From Acidobacteriota bacterium (GTDB taxonomy: Bacteria > Acidobacteriota > Terriglobia > 20CM-2-55-15): DNA of 64,000 bases. Positions 47,984-57,100 of the stretch are shown here, one piece after another (position 1 is the stretch's first letter; each line of letters opens with the position of its first letter). The notes under the pieces were generated by a model. It ran no database searches. It worked only from the letters and a program-made list of their open reading frames with translations, and was not told where the DNA came from. The stretch is taken from positions 60,153 to 124,152 of the forward strand of contig JAJEEE010000010.1 of NCBI GenBank assembly GCA_022821145.1, read 5' to 3'. Made by a program: the position numbers and the translations under genes.

Positions 47984-49035
47984 CCGATCCACCCGCGCCG
48001 GTAGAGGAGCTCCGCGTTGAGCAGGGCCGCGCCGGCCGCCCCGCGCAGCGTGTTGTGGCTGAGCACGCGGAACCTGAATCCCAGGACCGGACACCGGGAC
48101 ACGGGACCGACGATCACCGCCATGCCGCGGGACCGGTCCCGGTCCAGGCGGGGTTGCGGCCGGTCCGCCCGGCCGTCGACGAGGATGGCCGGGCGGGGCG
48201 CCGACGGCAGGTCCAGAGCGTCGATGTCGGACGTGAAGCCACGCAGGCTCTCCTCCAACGCGTCCGGCGACGCCGCCGACTTCAGCGTGACGGAACAGGC
48301 CTCCAGGTGCCCGTCCCGGACGTTCACCCGGTGGGTCATCGCGCTGACGGGAAACGCGCGGTGCTCGAATCCCTCTCCGGTCCATCGGCCCAGGATCTTC
48401 AACGGCTCGCTCTCGATCTTTCCGGCTTCCTCCCCGCCGCCGACATCGGGCAGGACGTTGTCGCTGATGTCCAGTGAAGCGACGCCCGGGTACCCGGCGC
48501 CGGACAGCGCCTGCAGGGTCACCACGTGCACGGCCTCGAGCCCGAACGCGCGGTCGATGGCGGCCAGGGGGATCACCAGCCCGATCACCGAGCAGTTCGG
48601 GTTGGTGACAACGAAACCGCGGCCGCCGATGCGGCGGCGCTGCGTCTCCACCGCCTCGACATGAGCCGCGTTGACCTCGGGCACGATCAACGGCACGTCG
48701 TTGTCCATCCGGTGGGTGGACGCGTTGCTCACCACGGGATATCCGGCCCGCGCGAACTCGACTTCGACCTGCGCCGCGATCGAGGACGGCAAGCCCGACA
48801 GCACGAAGTCGCAGTCCAGCCCGGGCTTGCAGGCGTCGACGCGCATCGCGGCCAGCCGCTCCGGCATCGGGGCCTCGAGTTGCCAGTGGGCCGCTTCGCC
48901 GTACGGCCGTCCGGCCGAGTGATCCGACGCCGCCAACGCGGTGATCTCGAACCACGGATGGTTGTCCAGCACCTGGATCAATCGCTGGCCGACCGTTCCG
49001 GTCGCGCCCAGGATGCCTGCCCGGATTCTCGTCAT
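47980..49035 (-). CDS. asd: Aspartate-semialdehyde dehydrogenase
   Basis: 351 residues from ATG 49035. NADP site GILGATGTVGQ, catalytic Cys in VTNPNCSVIGLV (about residue 150), catalytic His in FRVLSHNTLRGAAGA-type C-terminus. The HPWFEITALAASDHSAGRPY stretch resembles the archaeal/fungal branch rather than the classic bacterial one. It makes the branch-point intermediate for threonine, methionine and lysine. Confidence 0.95.
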   Translation of the reverse strand: MTRIRAGILGATGTVGQRLIQVLDNHPWFEITALAASDHSAGRPYGEAAHWQLEAPMPERLAAMRVDACKPGLDCDFVLSGLPSSIAAQVEVEFARAGYPVVSNASTHRMDNDVPLIVPEVNAAHVEAVETQRRRIGGRGFVVTNPNCSVIGLVIPLAAIDRAFGLEAVHVVTLQALSGAGYPGVASLDISDNVLPDVGGGEEAGKIESEPLKILGRWTGEGFEHRAFPVSAMTHRVNVRDGHLEACSVTLKSAASPDALEESLRGFTSDIDALDLPSAPRPAILVDGRADRPQPRLDRDRSRGMAVIVGPVSRCPVLGFRFRVLSHNTLRGAAGAALLNAELLYRRGWIG

Positions 49036-49048
49036 GTCGATGGCCCGC

Positions 49049-49960
49049 TCAATGGAATACCCGTCCGGTCGTGTCGATCGCGCACACGTGCACCGAGGAC
49101 CGGACGCCGTTCTGCTCGAACACGCCCGCGATCCGCCGGCCGATCGCATCGGCGCAATCTTCTCTGGCCAGCGCCAGAACCGTCGGACCGGCGCCGCTGA
49201 GCGCGGCGGCGATCAGGCCGTCGGCGCGGAGCGCGAGCACCTGTTCCAGGCCCGGAATCAGCGAGGCCCGATACGGTTGGTGCATCCGGTCCTTCATCGC
49301 CTCGGCCAGCAGATCCCACCGGCCTGTCGTCAGCGCGCCCACCGACAGCGCGGCCCGCTGAACGTTGAACACGACGTCGGCGCGGCTGTACGTATCCGGC
49401 AACACCTCGCGGGCCCGTTCGGTCGACAACTCGAACTCGGGAACCACCAGAACCGGATGCACGCCTTCGGCGACCCCGAACGTCGACACGAGCGTCGGCC
49501 CGTCCGGCCGGGCGGCCGATACCGCAAGCCCGCCGCGGAGGGCGGCGGCCAGATTGTCCGGATGCGGTTCGAACTCGAATGCGCAATCGAAGAGCTCGTC
49601 CTCGGTCAAGGTCTCGTCCGCAAGAATCTCGTAACACGAGACGCCCGCGACGATCGCCGCCGCGCTGCTTCCCATTCCGCGGGCGATGGGAATCTGGTTC
49701 CACGCCCTCAAGAGCGCGCCCGGAAGCGATCGGCGGCGCCGTTCGGCGACGCGGTGCATCACCCGGACGACCAGGTTGTCGGCGCCGGACGGGATCTTGT
49801 CGGCGTCGACGCCCGCGGCCGCGAACCGTGTCTGGCCGGGCCCGGCGTCGGGAACGACCTCGACATCGAGGTACACCGCGATGGCCAGGCTCAGGGCGTC
49901 GAACCCCGCCCCCAGGTTCGCCGTGCTGGCCGGCACCCTCACGTGTCGCCGGGAACTCAT
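49049..49960 (-). CDS. thrB: Homoserine kinase
   Basis: 303 residues from ATG 49960. GHMP kinase: PASTANLGAGFDALSLAI at the N-terminus and the ATP loop IARGMGSSAAAIVAG (about residue 95), then LSGAGPTVLAL. It phosphorylates homoserine for threonine. thrA and thrC are not in the window. Overlaps aroDE by four bases; asd follows after 13 bases. Confidence 0.96.
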   Translation of the reverse strand: MSSRRHVRVPASTANLGAGFDALSLAIAVYLDVEVVPDAGPGQTRFAAAGVDADKIPSGADNLVVRVMHRVAERRRRSLPGALLRAWNQIPIARGMGSSAAAIVAGVSCYEILADETLTEDELFDCAFEFEPHPDNLAAALRGGLAVSAARPDGPTLVSTFGVAEGVHPVLVVPEFELSTERAREVLPDTYSRADVVFNVQRAALSVGALTTGRWDLLAEAMKDRMHQPYRASLIPGLEQVLALRADGLIAAALSGAGPTVLALAREDCADAIGRRIAGVFEQNGVRSSVHVCAIDTTGRVFH

Positions 49961-51369
49961 GCCACGACCGCCTGGAACAGCTCGGGCCGCGCCGGCCGCC
50001 CGGTCCATATCTCGAACTGCCGGGCCGCCTGCCGAACGAACATGGCCGTTCCCGGTATCGCCGTCTTGCCCTGCCTCCGGGCCTCGGCCAGCAGCCGGGT
50101 CACCGGGGGGTTGTACACCATGTCGAAGACCACGCCGGCCCGGATCGGTCCCGATACCGGGCACGCGTCCGAGGCCGGGCTCATGCCGATGGGCGTCGCG
50201 TTGATCAGGATATCGGCATCATGCCGCGCATAGTTCCCGATCGCGTCGACGTCGACCGGCCGCGACCACTCGAGCCGGCCCGGCTCGCGGCTGGACGACA
50301 ACAGCGTCACGCTGCCGGCCTCGCCCAGCGCCGCGACGGCGGCCCTGGCGGCGCCGCCGGAACCGAGAATGACGACGCGCCGGCCGCGGACGTTCACGTC
50401 CCTGAGCGCCTCCCGGACCCCGCCGACGTCCGTGTTGTCACCCATCCATCGTCCTCCGCGGCGATACACCGTGTTGACCGCGCCCACGGCGGCCGCCTCC
50501 TCGGACACGCCGTCGAGGAAACGCATCACCTCGACCTTGTGCGGAATCGTCACCGAGAAACCCACGACCCCCAGCGCCTCGGCGTTCTCGAAGAAATCGC
50601 CGACGTCCTCGACCGGGAACCGCATGTAGACCAGGTCGAGACCCGCATCGCGAAACGCCCGGTTGTGCAACCGCGGCGACCGCGAGTGCGCCACCGGGTT
50701 GCCGACGATTCCGATCAGGCCCGTACCGGGCGTGAGGCGCCGCACCCGGTGCGTGCGGACGATCTCGTCCAGCGACAACTGACCCGGCGCCGACCCCCGG
50801 CCCGCCGCCGCGTAGGTGAGCACGCTCCCGCGGCTCGGACCCACCACCCGCGTGATCTCGCCGACGGCCCCCATGCCCACGACGATCAGCGGCTTGGGCC
50901 AGCGGCGTTTCAACAGGTCGAGCAGCCGGCGGTTGTCCGACCACGAACGCGCCATGGTCGCGACCTTGGCCATGGCCCCCGGCCGGTCGCACACGGCGCC
51001 GACCAAACCCTCCAGATCGTCCGGCGTGCGCTCGAAATCGTGATAGGAGGCGATCACGTCCGCGCCTTCGATGGGACGGGCCCAACGGTAGTCCACGTCG
51101 ACGAACCGCGCGCCGTGGGAGGCGGCGGCCGCCAGCGTCGCCAGCTCCGCGTCGATCGTGCCGTCGAACCGGCCGCCCCGATCCCGGCCGCGGCACGTGG
51201 CGATCGCCGGTACGGGCAACGCTCTCCACGGGACGCGGCGCGCGGCGTCAGGATCGTCCAGGTAATCGAGCCGCACCTCGACGCAATCGGCGCCTTCGAT
51301 ATCCGCGTCGAGGATCTCGGACACCTGCGCCGGCGCCAGCGACGCGCACACCGGTCCGGGGATCACCAC
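49957..51369 (-). CDS. aroDE: Bifunctional 3-dehydroquinate dehydratase/shikimate dehydrogenase
   Basis: 470 residues. Residues about 1-215 are a type I dehydroquinase: catalytic His in ASYHDFERTP (about residue 117) and Schiff-base Lys in MAKVATMARSW. Residues about 220-470 are AroE: NPVAHSRSPRLHN, VTIPHKVEVM, GAVNTV, DNTDVGG and GSGGAARA. The AroD-AroE fusion is known from plants and some bacteria. It catalyses two consecutive shikimate steps that feed chorismate to TrpE. Confidence 0.95.
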   Translation of the reverse strand: MVIPGPVCASLAPAQVSEILDADIEGADCVEVRLDYLDDPDAARRVPWRALPVPAIATCRGRDRGGRFDGTIDAELATLAAAASHGARFVDVDYRWARPIEGADVIASYHDFERTPDDLEGLVGAVCDRPGAMAKVATMARSWSDNRRLLDLLKRRWPKPLIVVGMGAVGEITRVVGPSRGSVLTYAAAGRGSAPGQLSLDEIVRTHRVRRLTPGTGLIGIVGNPVAHSRSPRLHNRAFRDAGLDLVYMRFPVEDVGDFFENAEALGVVGFSVTIPHKVEVMRFLDGVSEEAAAVGAVNTVYRRGGRWMGDNTDVGGVREALRDVNVRGRRVVILGSGGAARAAVAALGEAGSVTLLSSSREPGRLEWSRPVDVDAIGNYARHDADILINATPIGMSPASDACPVSGPIRAGVVFDMVYNPPVTRLLAEARRQGKTAIPGTAMFVRQAARQFEIWTGRPARPELFQAVVA

Positions 51370-51375
51370 AGTCTC

Positions 51376-52299
51376 CTAACCGAAGAGCTCCGTGCTGAGG
51401 TAGCGTTCGCCCGTATCGCACAGGATCGCAAGAACGCGGCGCCCCGGTCCCAGCTCTCGAGCGACACGCATCGCCTCGTGCAGGATCGCCCCCGATGACA
51501 CGCCCGTCAGTATCCCCTCCTCGCGGGCCAGGCGCCGGACCGCGGCCCGTGCATCGCCGTAGTCCACCGGCGCCACGTGATCGATGAGCTCCCGGTCGAG
51601 GATTTCGGGCACGAACCCGGCCCCGATTCCCTGAATCGGGTGCGGCGCGGGAGCCCCTCCCGACAGCACCGGCGACTCGCCGGGTTCCACCGCGTGGAGG
51701 GCGAGGCCCGGGATCGCTTCCTTCAGGACTTCACCGGCTCCCGTGGCCGTCCCCCCCGTGCCGATGCCGACGACGAGCGCATCCAACTCCGTGCCGACGG
51801 CGTCGAGAATCTCGCGCGCCGTCGTGCGGCGGTGCGCGTCCGGATTGGCCCGGTTCCGGAACTGGTGCGGCATGAAGTAGTCCGGATGATCGCGGACCAG
51901 CGCCTCCGCCCGGTCGATGGCCCCCTGCATCACCTCGTCGCGGGGGGTCAACACGATTTCAGCGCCGTAAGCTCGCAGCAGGTTGAGACGTTCCAGGCTC
52001 ATGTCCTCGGGCATGGTCAGAATCACCCGGTAGCCCTTGGCCGCCGCCACCATCGCCAGCCCGATTCCCGTGTTTCCACTCGTCGGTTCGACGATCGTCC
52101 CGCCCGGGGCCAGCCGGCCGTCGCGCTCGGCCGCCTCGATCATGCTCAAACCGATCCGGTCCTTGACGCTGCCGCCGGGATTGAAGAACTCCAGCTTGAC
52201 GAGAAGCTCGGCCCATTCCGGCCCCGCCAGACGTCCGAGCCGGACGATCGGCGTTCGCCCGATCAACTCGCAGATGTTGTCGTAGATTCGACTCGACAT
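51376..52299 (-). CDS. cysK: Cysteine synthase A
   Basis: 307 residues from ATG 52299 (MSSRIYDNICELIGRTPIV); ATG 52326 in frame adds nine residues. PLP lysine in FFNPGGSVKDRIG (about residue 43), PTSGNTGIGLAM, phosphate site GIGTGGTATG. O-acetylserine and sulfide to cysteine. First gene of the 24-gene unit; the promoter candidate lies in the 169-base gap upstream. Confidence 0.96.
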   Translation of the reverse strand: MSSRIYDNICELIGRTPIVRLGRLAGPEWAELLVKLEFFNPGGSVKDRIGLSMIEAAERDGRLAPGGTIVEPTSGNTGIGLAMVAAAKGYRVILTMPEDMSLERLNLLRAYGAEIVLTPRDEVMQGAIDRAEALVRDHPDYFMPHQFRNRANPDAHRRTTAREILDAVGTELDALVVGIGTGGTATGAGEVLKEAIPGLALHAVEPGESPVLSGGAPAPHPIQGIGAGFVPEILDRELIDHVAPVDYGDARAAVRRLAREEGILTGVSSGAILHEAMRVARELGPGRRVLAILCDTGERYLSTELFG

Positions 52300-52365
52300 C
52301 GTATGACCCCGCCGCCGCCCGGCCACGCCTGCGCCGACCGAACCGTCATGCAGGCCGGCCGAAAC

Positions 52366-52393
52366 CTTTTACAATAGCACAGTGCAGGGTCAA
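52366..52393 (-). promoter_or_regulatory. Candidate promoter of the amino-acid super-operon
   Basis: On the minus strand, TTGACC (52393-52388), 16 bases, TAAAAG (52371-52366). A second TTGAAC lies ten bases further upstream. It is in the only gap over 20 bases ahead of the whole 24-gene block. No leader peptide rich in His or Trp and no T-box was recognised. Confidence 0.4.
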
Positions 52394-52468
52394 CTGGTTC
52401 AATTCATTGGTAGATAGCGCGACGTGCGCCACCCGCCCGGATGCGCGGAAGTCCCGTTCGGCGTCCGG

Positions 52469-53293
52469 TCAGGTCCGCCCGTCGCCGTGCGGGGCGGCGC
52501 CGTCGGATCGAGCGGCCCGGAATGCGCGGAGCAGCAGGAACGCTCCCAGGAGGAACATCGGCAGGCTGAGCAACTGCCCGCGGGTGAACGGCCCCAGGTC
52601 CAGACCGATGTGGGCGTCCGGCTCCCGCACGAACTCGACCAGGAAGCGCACCAGCCCGTAACCCGCCAGGAAGCCCCAAAAAGTCGCTCCCGGCGCGAGC
52701 CGCCGGCCGAAAAGCCAGACCAGAAACAGGGACAGCACCAGACCCTCGAGCAAGGCCTCGTAGAGTTGCGAGGGGTGCCGCCCGATGTCCCCGCCGCCGG
52801 GAAAGACCATGGCCCAGGGCAGCGACGAGGCCCGGCCGTAAAGCTCGCCGTTGATGAAGTTTCCGATCCGGCCGAGCCCGAGGCCGATCGGCGTGGCGAC
52901 GGCGGCCAGGTCGGCGATGTCGAGGAAGCGCCATCCGCGCCGCCGGGCCAGAACCCAGGCGGCGACGGCGGTTCCCGCCAGACCGCCGTGAAACGACATG
53001 CCCCCGCGCCACAGGGCGACGATCGCGGCCGGGTTCTCGAGGTAGGTCGTCAGATCGTAGAGCAGGATGTACCCGGCCCGGCCGCCGATGAGCACCCCGA
53101 GAATCATGTAGAACAGGATGTCGTAGATCTCGTCCCGCGACATTCCCAGGCGATGCACGCGCACCACGCGGCGCATCACGAAATAGGCGACGACGAACCC
53201 CAGCATGTACATCAGGCCGTACCACCGGAGCTCGACGGGACCGAGGCGCAGGAAGACCGGATCGATGCCGTGGAATGGCAACTGCAGGAGCAC
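52469..53293 (-). CDS. lgt: Prolipoprotein diacylglyceryl transferase
   Basis: 274 residues from GTG 53293, one-base overlap with the upstream stop (TAGTG). About seven membrane helices. The catalytic His is in SFHGGLAG (about residue 103) and the signature GRIGNFINGELYGR follows (about 143). Adds diacylglycerol to lipobox cysteines. The upstream frame to 53623 is a shadow. Confidence 0.95.
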   Translation of the reverse strand: MLLQLPFHGIDPVFLRLGPVELRWYGLMYMLGFVVAYFVMRRVVRVHRLGMSRDEIYDILFYMILGVLIGGRAGYILLYDLTTYLENPAAIVALWRGGMSFHGGLAGTAVAAWVLARRRGWRFLDIADLAAVATPIGLGLGRIGNFINGELYGRASSLPWAMVFPGGGDIGRHPSQLYEALLEGLVLSLFLVWLFGRRLAPGATFWGFLAGYGLVRFLVEFVREPDAHIGLDLGPFTRGQLLSLPMFLLGAFLLLRAFRAARSDGAAPHGDGRT

Positions 53294-53838
53294 TACGTCT
53301 CTCCCTCGCCGAAAACGACCGCTTCGAAGGCCCAGACGCTCGCGCCCGTACGCCACGCCTCGGGCTCCAGCCCGGCCTTGATCGATGTCCTTCGCAAGAA
53401 CTCGTCGCGGTCCCATCCGCATGCGACGGCGACCTGAGGCAGCAGCAGGCCGCGCTTGCCGTGTTGCTCGACCAGAAGTCCATGGCGGCCGACCTCGACG
53501 GTTTCGATGTCCTCGACTTTCGCGAGCGGAGACAGGACCGAGATCTCGAACGTGGCTTCCCGCAACTCGTCGAGGCTCATCGGGACGAAGCGCGGGTCTT
53601 CGAAAGCCGCCGAGACCGCGCATTCGGAGGTGGCCTGGGAGAGCGGCGCGTCCGCGTGGACCCGGCCGATGCAGCCGCGCAACCGGCCGCCGTTGTATAT
53701 GGAAACGAATACGCCCCGCTTGTCGCGTAGATTCGAGTCCGGCGCGCCGCGCTCGGCGCCGGGATTCAGGCGGCCCTCGACCGAACCCCGGGCGATCCTG
53801 AGAAGCGACTGTTTCTGGGAACTATTGAGTTGGAGCAT
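53293..53838 (-). CDS. AMMECR1-domain protein
   Basis: 181 residues with the AMMECR1 core: GVFVSIYNGGRLRGCIGRVHAD (LRGCIG motif, about residue 53), ISVLSPLAKVEDIE, and HGKRGLLLPQVAVACGWDRDEFL. Part of the AmmeMemoRadiSam family of proteins; enzymatic role unknown. Overlaps pgsA by 17 bases upstream and lgt by one downstream, so the three are one operon. Confidence 0.9.
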   Translation of the reverse strand: MLQLNSSQKQSLLRIARGSVEGRLNPGAERGAPDSNLRDKRGVFVSIYNGGRLRGCIGRVHADAPLSQATSECAVSAAFEDPRFVPMSLDELREATFEISVLSPLAKVEDIETVEVGRHGLLVEQHGKRGLLLPQVAVACGWDRDEFLRRTSIKAGLEPEAWRTGASVWAFEAVVFGEGET

Positions 53839-54421
53839 GGCGGCGCTGCCGCTTCTTCAGCAGAACGTGGCGGCGTCGCTCCTCCTGGGCCTTGAACCGG
53901 TCGTCTATCTTGGACCAGAACGTCCGAAAATAGTCCACGGCGGACCAGACCGCGAACAGGACGACCATGTACAGGGCCACGCTTCCCAGGGTCTGAAGGA
54001 CGGCGTATTCGCTGCCCAGGATGAGCAGGGTGATCGCCCCCACCTGGGCGCCCATCTTCAGCTTGCCCAGCTCGGAAGCGCCGATGGTGAAGCCCTCCGA
54101 GGCGGCGATGCTGCGGAGCCCGGTCACCGCGAATTCGCGGCCGATGATGATGACCACCATCCACGCCGGCACGAGCTGGAGCTGAACGAGCGATATGAAC
54201 GCCGCGGAAACCAGCAGCTTGTCGGCCAGCGGATCCAGCAACGTGCCCAGCGTCGTCACCTGATTGCGCGACCGCGCCAGGTAGCCGTCCAGGAAATCCG
54301 TCATCGCCGCGGCCAGGAACACGCACGCCGCGATCGAAGCGCTGTAACGGGTCAGCAACAGCGCCACGAGCACGGGAACGAGGAAAATCCTCGACAACGT
54401 GACCGCGTTCGGAAGATTCAT
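53822..54421 (-). CDS. pgsA: CDP-diacylglycerol-glycerol-3-phosphate 3-phosphatidyltransferase
   Basis: 199 residues from ATG 54421. The CDP-alcohol phosphotransferase motif is complete: DFLDGYLARSRNQVTTLG then LLDPLADKLL (about residues 42-75). Several membrane helices and a basic C-terminal tail. It makes phosphatidylglycerol phosphate in the inner membrane. Divergent from the nucleotidyltransferase gene. Confidence 0.93.
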   Translation of the reverse strand: MNLPNAVTLSRIFLVPVLVALLLTRYSASIAACVFLAAAMTDFLDGYLARSRNQVTTLGTLLDPLADKLLVSAAFISLVQLQLVPAWMVVIIIGREFAVTGLRSIAASEGFTIGASELGKLKMGAQVGAITLLILGSEYAVLQTLGSVALYMVVLFAVWSAVDYFRTFWSKIDDRFKAQEERRRHVLLKKRQRRHAPTQ

Positions 54422-54521
54422 GGTCCGGGGCGTCAGTCTATCAGATAAGCGCCGTATCCGGTCCACTCGAAAGCCGTGTGGGACCCGCCGTTTCCCGGGC
54501 GCGCCCGTGGGCGGGACCGCG

Positions 54522-54552
54522 TTGCGCATTCACGCCCGCAAACCGGTACAAT
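54522..54552 (+). promoter_or_regulatory. Candidate promoter of the sugar-nucleotide genes
   Basis: TTGCGC (54522-54527), a long 19-base spacer, TACAAT (54547-54552). The -10 box ends 12 bases before the ATG, so the leader is very short. The divergent pgsA gene starts 100 bases to the left. Confidence 0.4.
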
Positions 54553-54564
54553 CGGGGCTGCCTT

Positions 54565-55599
54565 ATGAAAGGACTCATCCTGGGAGGGGGCAAGGGAACG
54601 CGCCTTCGACCCCTTACGCTGAACACGCCCAAGCCGATCGTGCCGGTCGCGAACAGGCCGTTCCTGCTCTACCAGATCGACCTGATGAAGACCGCCGGGA
54701 TCGACGAGATCATCCTCAGCCTCGCCTACCTGCCGCGAAAGATCGAGGACCTCCTGAAGGACGGCGCCGACTTCGACGTCCGCGTGCGCTACGCCGTGGA
54801 AAGCGAGCCCCTGGGCACGGCGGGCGCCTTCAAGAACGCCGAGGAGTGGATCGACGAGCCCGCCGTCGTCTTCAACGGCGATGTCCTCACGTCGTTGGAT
54901 TTGCCGGCGGTCATCGCGGCGCACCGGGAGAGGGGCGCGGTGGCGACGATCGTCCTGACGCCGGTCGACGATCCGTCCGCTTACGGGCTGGTGGAGCACG
55001 ACGACGACGGCCGCGTCACCCGGTTCCTGGAAAAGCCCGACATGGACGCCATCACCTCCAATCAGATCAACGCCGGCACGTACGTCCTCGAGCCGCGGGT
55101 CTTCGAACACATCCCCGGCGGCCGCCCGTACTCGTTCGAGCGCGAGCTCTTCCCGGCGCTGCTGGAAGCGGGGCTGCCGGTGTATGCCTACACCTCCGAC
55201 TGCTACTGGATCGATATCGGCACGCCGCGGCATTACCTGGAAGCGCACATGGACATCCTGGCGGGGCGCTTCCACTCGCCGTCGATCCCGCCCACGACGC
55301 TCGAAACCGGCGGCGTGGAAAACGACGCATCCATCGACGAACGCTCCCTGATCGCGCCGGGCGTGTCGATCGGCCGGGGCGCGCGCATCGCGTCGTCCGT
55401 GATCGGACCGAGTTGCCGGATCCGGGAGGGGGCGCGCGTGGTGGACTCGGTCGTCTGGCCGGGCGCCACGATCGAGGAGCACGCGTCCGTGACCGGCAGC
55501 ATCCTCGGACGGAGCTGTTCCGTCGGCCGATCGGCCGTGCTCAGGAGCGGGACGGTCCTGGGCGGCATGTCATCGATCACGGATTTCTCGTCGCTATAG
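54565..55599 (+). CDS. NDP-sugar pyrophosphorylase (mannose-1-phosphate guanylyltransferase-like)
   Basis: 344 residues from ATG 54565. Nucleotidyltransferase signature GGGKGTRLRPLT near the N-terminus, PIVPVANRP, FNGDVLTSLD (metal Asp, about residue 110), FLEKPD and DCYWIDIGTPRHYLEAH. A left-handed beta-helix with hexapeptide repeats forms residues about 255-344. GDP-mannose or dTDP/UDP-glucose synthesis are possible. The downstream phosphohexomutase supports GDP-mannose. Confidence 0.88.
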   Translation: MKGLILGGGKGTRLRPLTLNTPKPIVPVANRPFLLYQIDLMKTAGIDEIILSLAYLPRKIEDLLKDGADFDVRVRYAVESEPLGTAGAFKNAEEWIDEPAVVFNGDVLTSLDLPAVIAAHRERGAVATIVLTPVDDPSAYGLVEHDDDGRVTRFLEKPDMDAITSNQINAGTYVLEPRVFEHIPGGRPYSFERELFPALLEAGLPVYAYTSDCYWIDIGTPRHYLEAHMDILAGRFHSPSIPPTTLETGGVENDASIDERSLIAPGVSIGRGARIASSVIGPSCRIREGARVVDSVVWPGATIEEHASVTGSILGRSCSVGRSAVLRSGTVLGGMSSITDFSSL

Positions 55600-55630
55600 G
55601 GCCAAGGCTACCCGGGAGGGCGCAACGGCG

Positions 55631-57031
55631 ATGATCCGTTTCGGCACCGACGGCTGGCGTGCGATCATCGGCGACGAGTTCACGTTCGACAACGTGCGAG
55701 TCGCCGCGCAGGCTACTTCGGACTACTTCCTTTCGCTCGGCGGGCGGGATCGTACGATCATCGTCGGCCACGATGTGCGTTTCCTTTCGGACCGCTTCGC
55801 CCGCGCCGCGGCCGAGGTGTTCGCCGGAAACGGTTTCCGGGTCCTGCTCCTGGACCGGCCCTGCCCGACGCCCTACGTTTCCTACGAAGTCCGCAGGCGC
55901 GGCCTGACGGGCGGCGTCGTCATCACGGCCAGCCACAATCCGGCGTCATACAACGGTTTCAAGGTCAAGGGCGCATTCGGCGGCAGCGCGACCGGGGCCA
56001 TGACGGCCGAGATCGAGCGCCTGCTGGGCCGCCGGCCGGTGCGCCGGGCGACGGAGGGGATCGAGTTCGCGTCCCCCGGAACCGAGTACGTCGACAGCCT
56101 GCGGCGCCTGATCGACTGGCCGCGGTTGGCGGCGTCGGGACTGCGCGTCACCGTGGATTCGATGCACGGCTGCGGGGGCCGTTTGCTGGAAGACTGGCTG
56201 GCGGAGACCACCTGCAGCGTCCGGACTCTCCGAGCCCGGCCCGACCCCATGTTCGGCGGAATCGCGCCCGAGCCGATGCTGCCTCAATTGGACCCGCTCG
56301 TTTCGGCCGTCCGCGCGTCCGGGAGCCACATCGGCCTTGCGACCGATGGAGACGCGGACCGGTTGGGCGTCGTCGCCGAGGACGGACGCTTCGTGAGCTC
56401 GCTGGAGATCCTGCCACTGCTTCTGATCCACCTCCGGCGGCGGCGGCGATGGGACGGCGCCGTGGCCCACACGTTCTCGCAGAGCCGACTGGTCGGTCTT
56501 GTCGCCGCCGCTTTCGGGCTGGAGGTGTTCGAAACGCCGATCGGCTTCAAGAACATCGCCGAACTGATGCTCGAGCGGACCATCCTGATCGGCGGGGAGG
56601 AGAGCGGGGGCATCGGCATGTCGAGGCATCTTCCGGAACGCGATGGAGTCGCCGTCCACTTGTTGTTGCTGGACTTGTTGGCCGAGACCGGAAAACCGCT
56701 CGGAAGTCTGATCCGGGACATGTGGGACGAGTTCGGCGAGTTTCGCTACGCGCGCCGCGACATGCACCTGGACGAACCCACCACGGCGCGGGTGCGCGCG
56801 CGTCTGCAAGACGATCCGCCGCGCCGGATCGGGGAGCGGACGGTCGCCGACATCCGCACGGTGGACGGCGTCAAGCTCGTCCTCGACGACCGAAGCTGGA
56901 TCCTGTTTCGCCCCTCGGGAACCGAACCCGTGCTCCGCGTTTATGTCGAGGCGCCGACCCTGGAAGCAAGCCGGCGTCTTCTCGACGACGGCGTCGAATT
57001 CGTGGAACAATGCCGTAGTACGGGTGTCTAA
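55631..57031 (+). CDS. Phosphomannomutase/phosphoglucomutase family protein
   Basis: 466 residues. Phosphoserine loop ITASHNPASYNG (about residue 100), metal loop LATDGDADRLGVV (about residue 240), sugar loop GGEESGGIG (about 325) and phosphate loop FRPSGTEPVLRVY (about 435). It interconverts hexose 1- and 6-phosphates. It starts 31 bases after the nucleotidyltransferase gene, so the two likely make one sugar nucleotide. Confidence 0.93.
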   Translation: MIRFGTDGWRAIIGDEFTFDNVRVAAQATSDYFLSLGGRDRTIIVGHDVRFLSDRFARAAAEVFAGNGFRVLLLDRPCPTPYVSYEVRRRGLTGGVVITASHNPASYNGFKVKGAFGGSATGAMTAEIERLLGRRPVRRATEGIEFASPGTEYVDSLRRLIDWPRLAASGLRVTVDSMHGCGGRLLEDWLAETTCSVRTLRARPDPMFGGIAPEPMLPQLDPLVSAVRASGSHIGLATDGDADRLGVVAEDGRFVSSLEILPLLLIHLRRRRRWDGAVAHTFSQSRLVGLVAAAFGLEVFETPIGFKNIAELMLERTILIGGEESGGIGMSRHLPERDGVAVHLLLLDLLAETGKPLGSLIRDMWDEFGEFRYARRDMHLDEPTTARVRARLQDDPPRRIGERTVADIRTVDGVKLVLDDRSWILFRPSGTEPVLRVYVEAPTLEASRRLLDDGVEFVEQCRSTGV

Positions 57032-57100
57032 TCTATCAGGCTGTTCCGATCCTCAGGGCAGCGCGGGTTCGCGTCGAACCCGTCGCGGAGGGCCGGCGAT

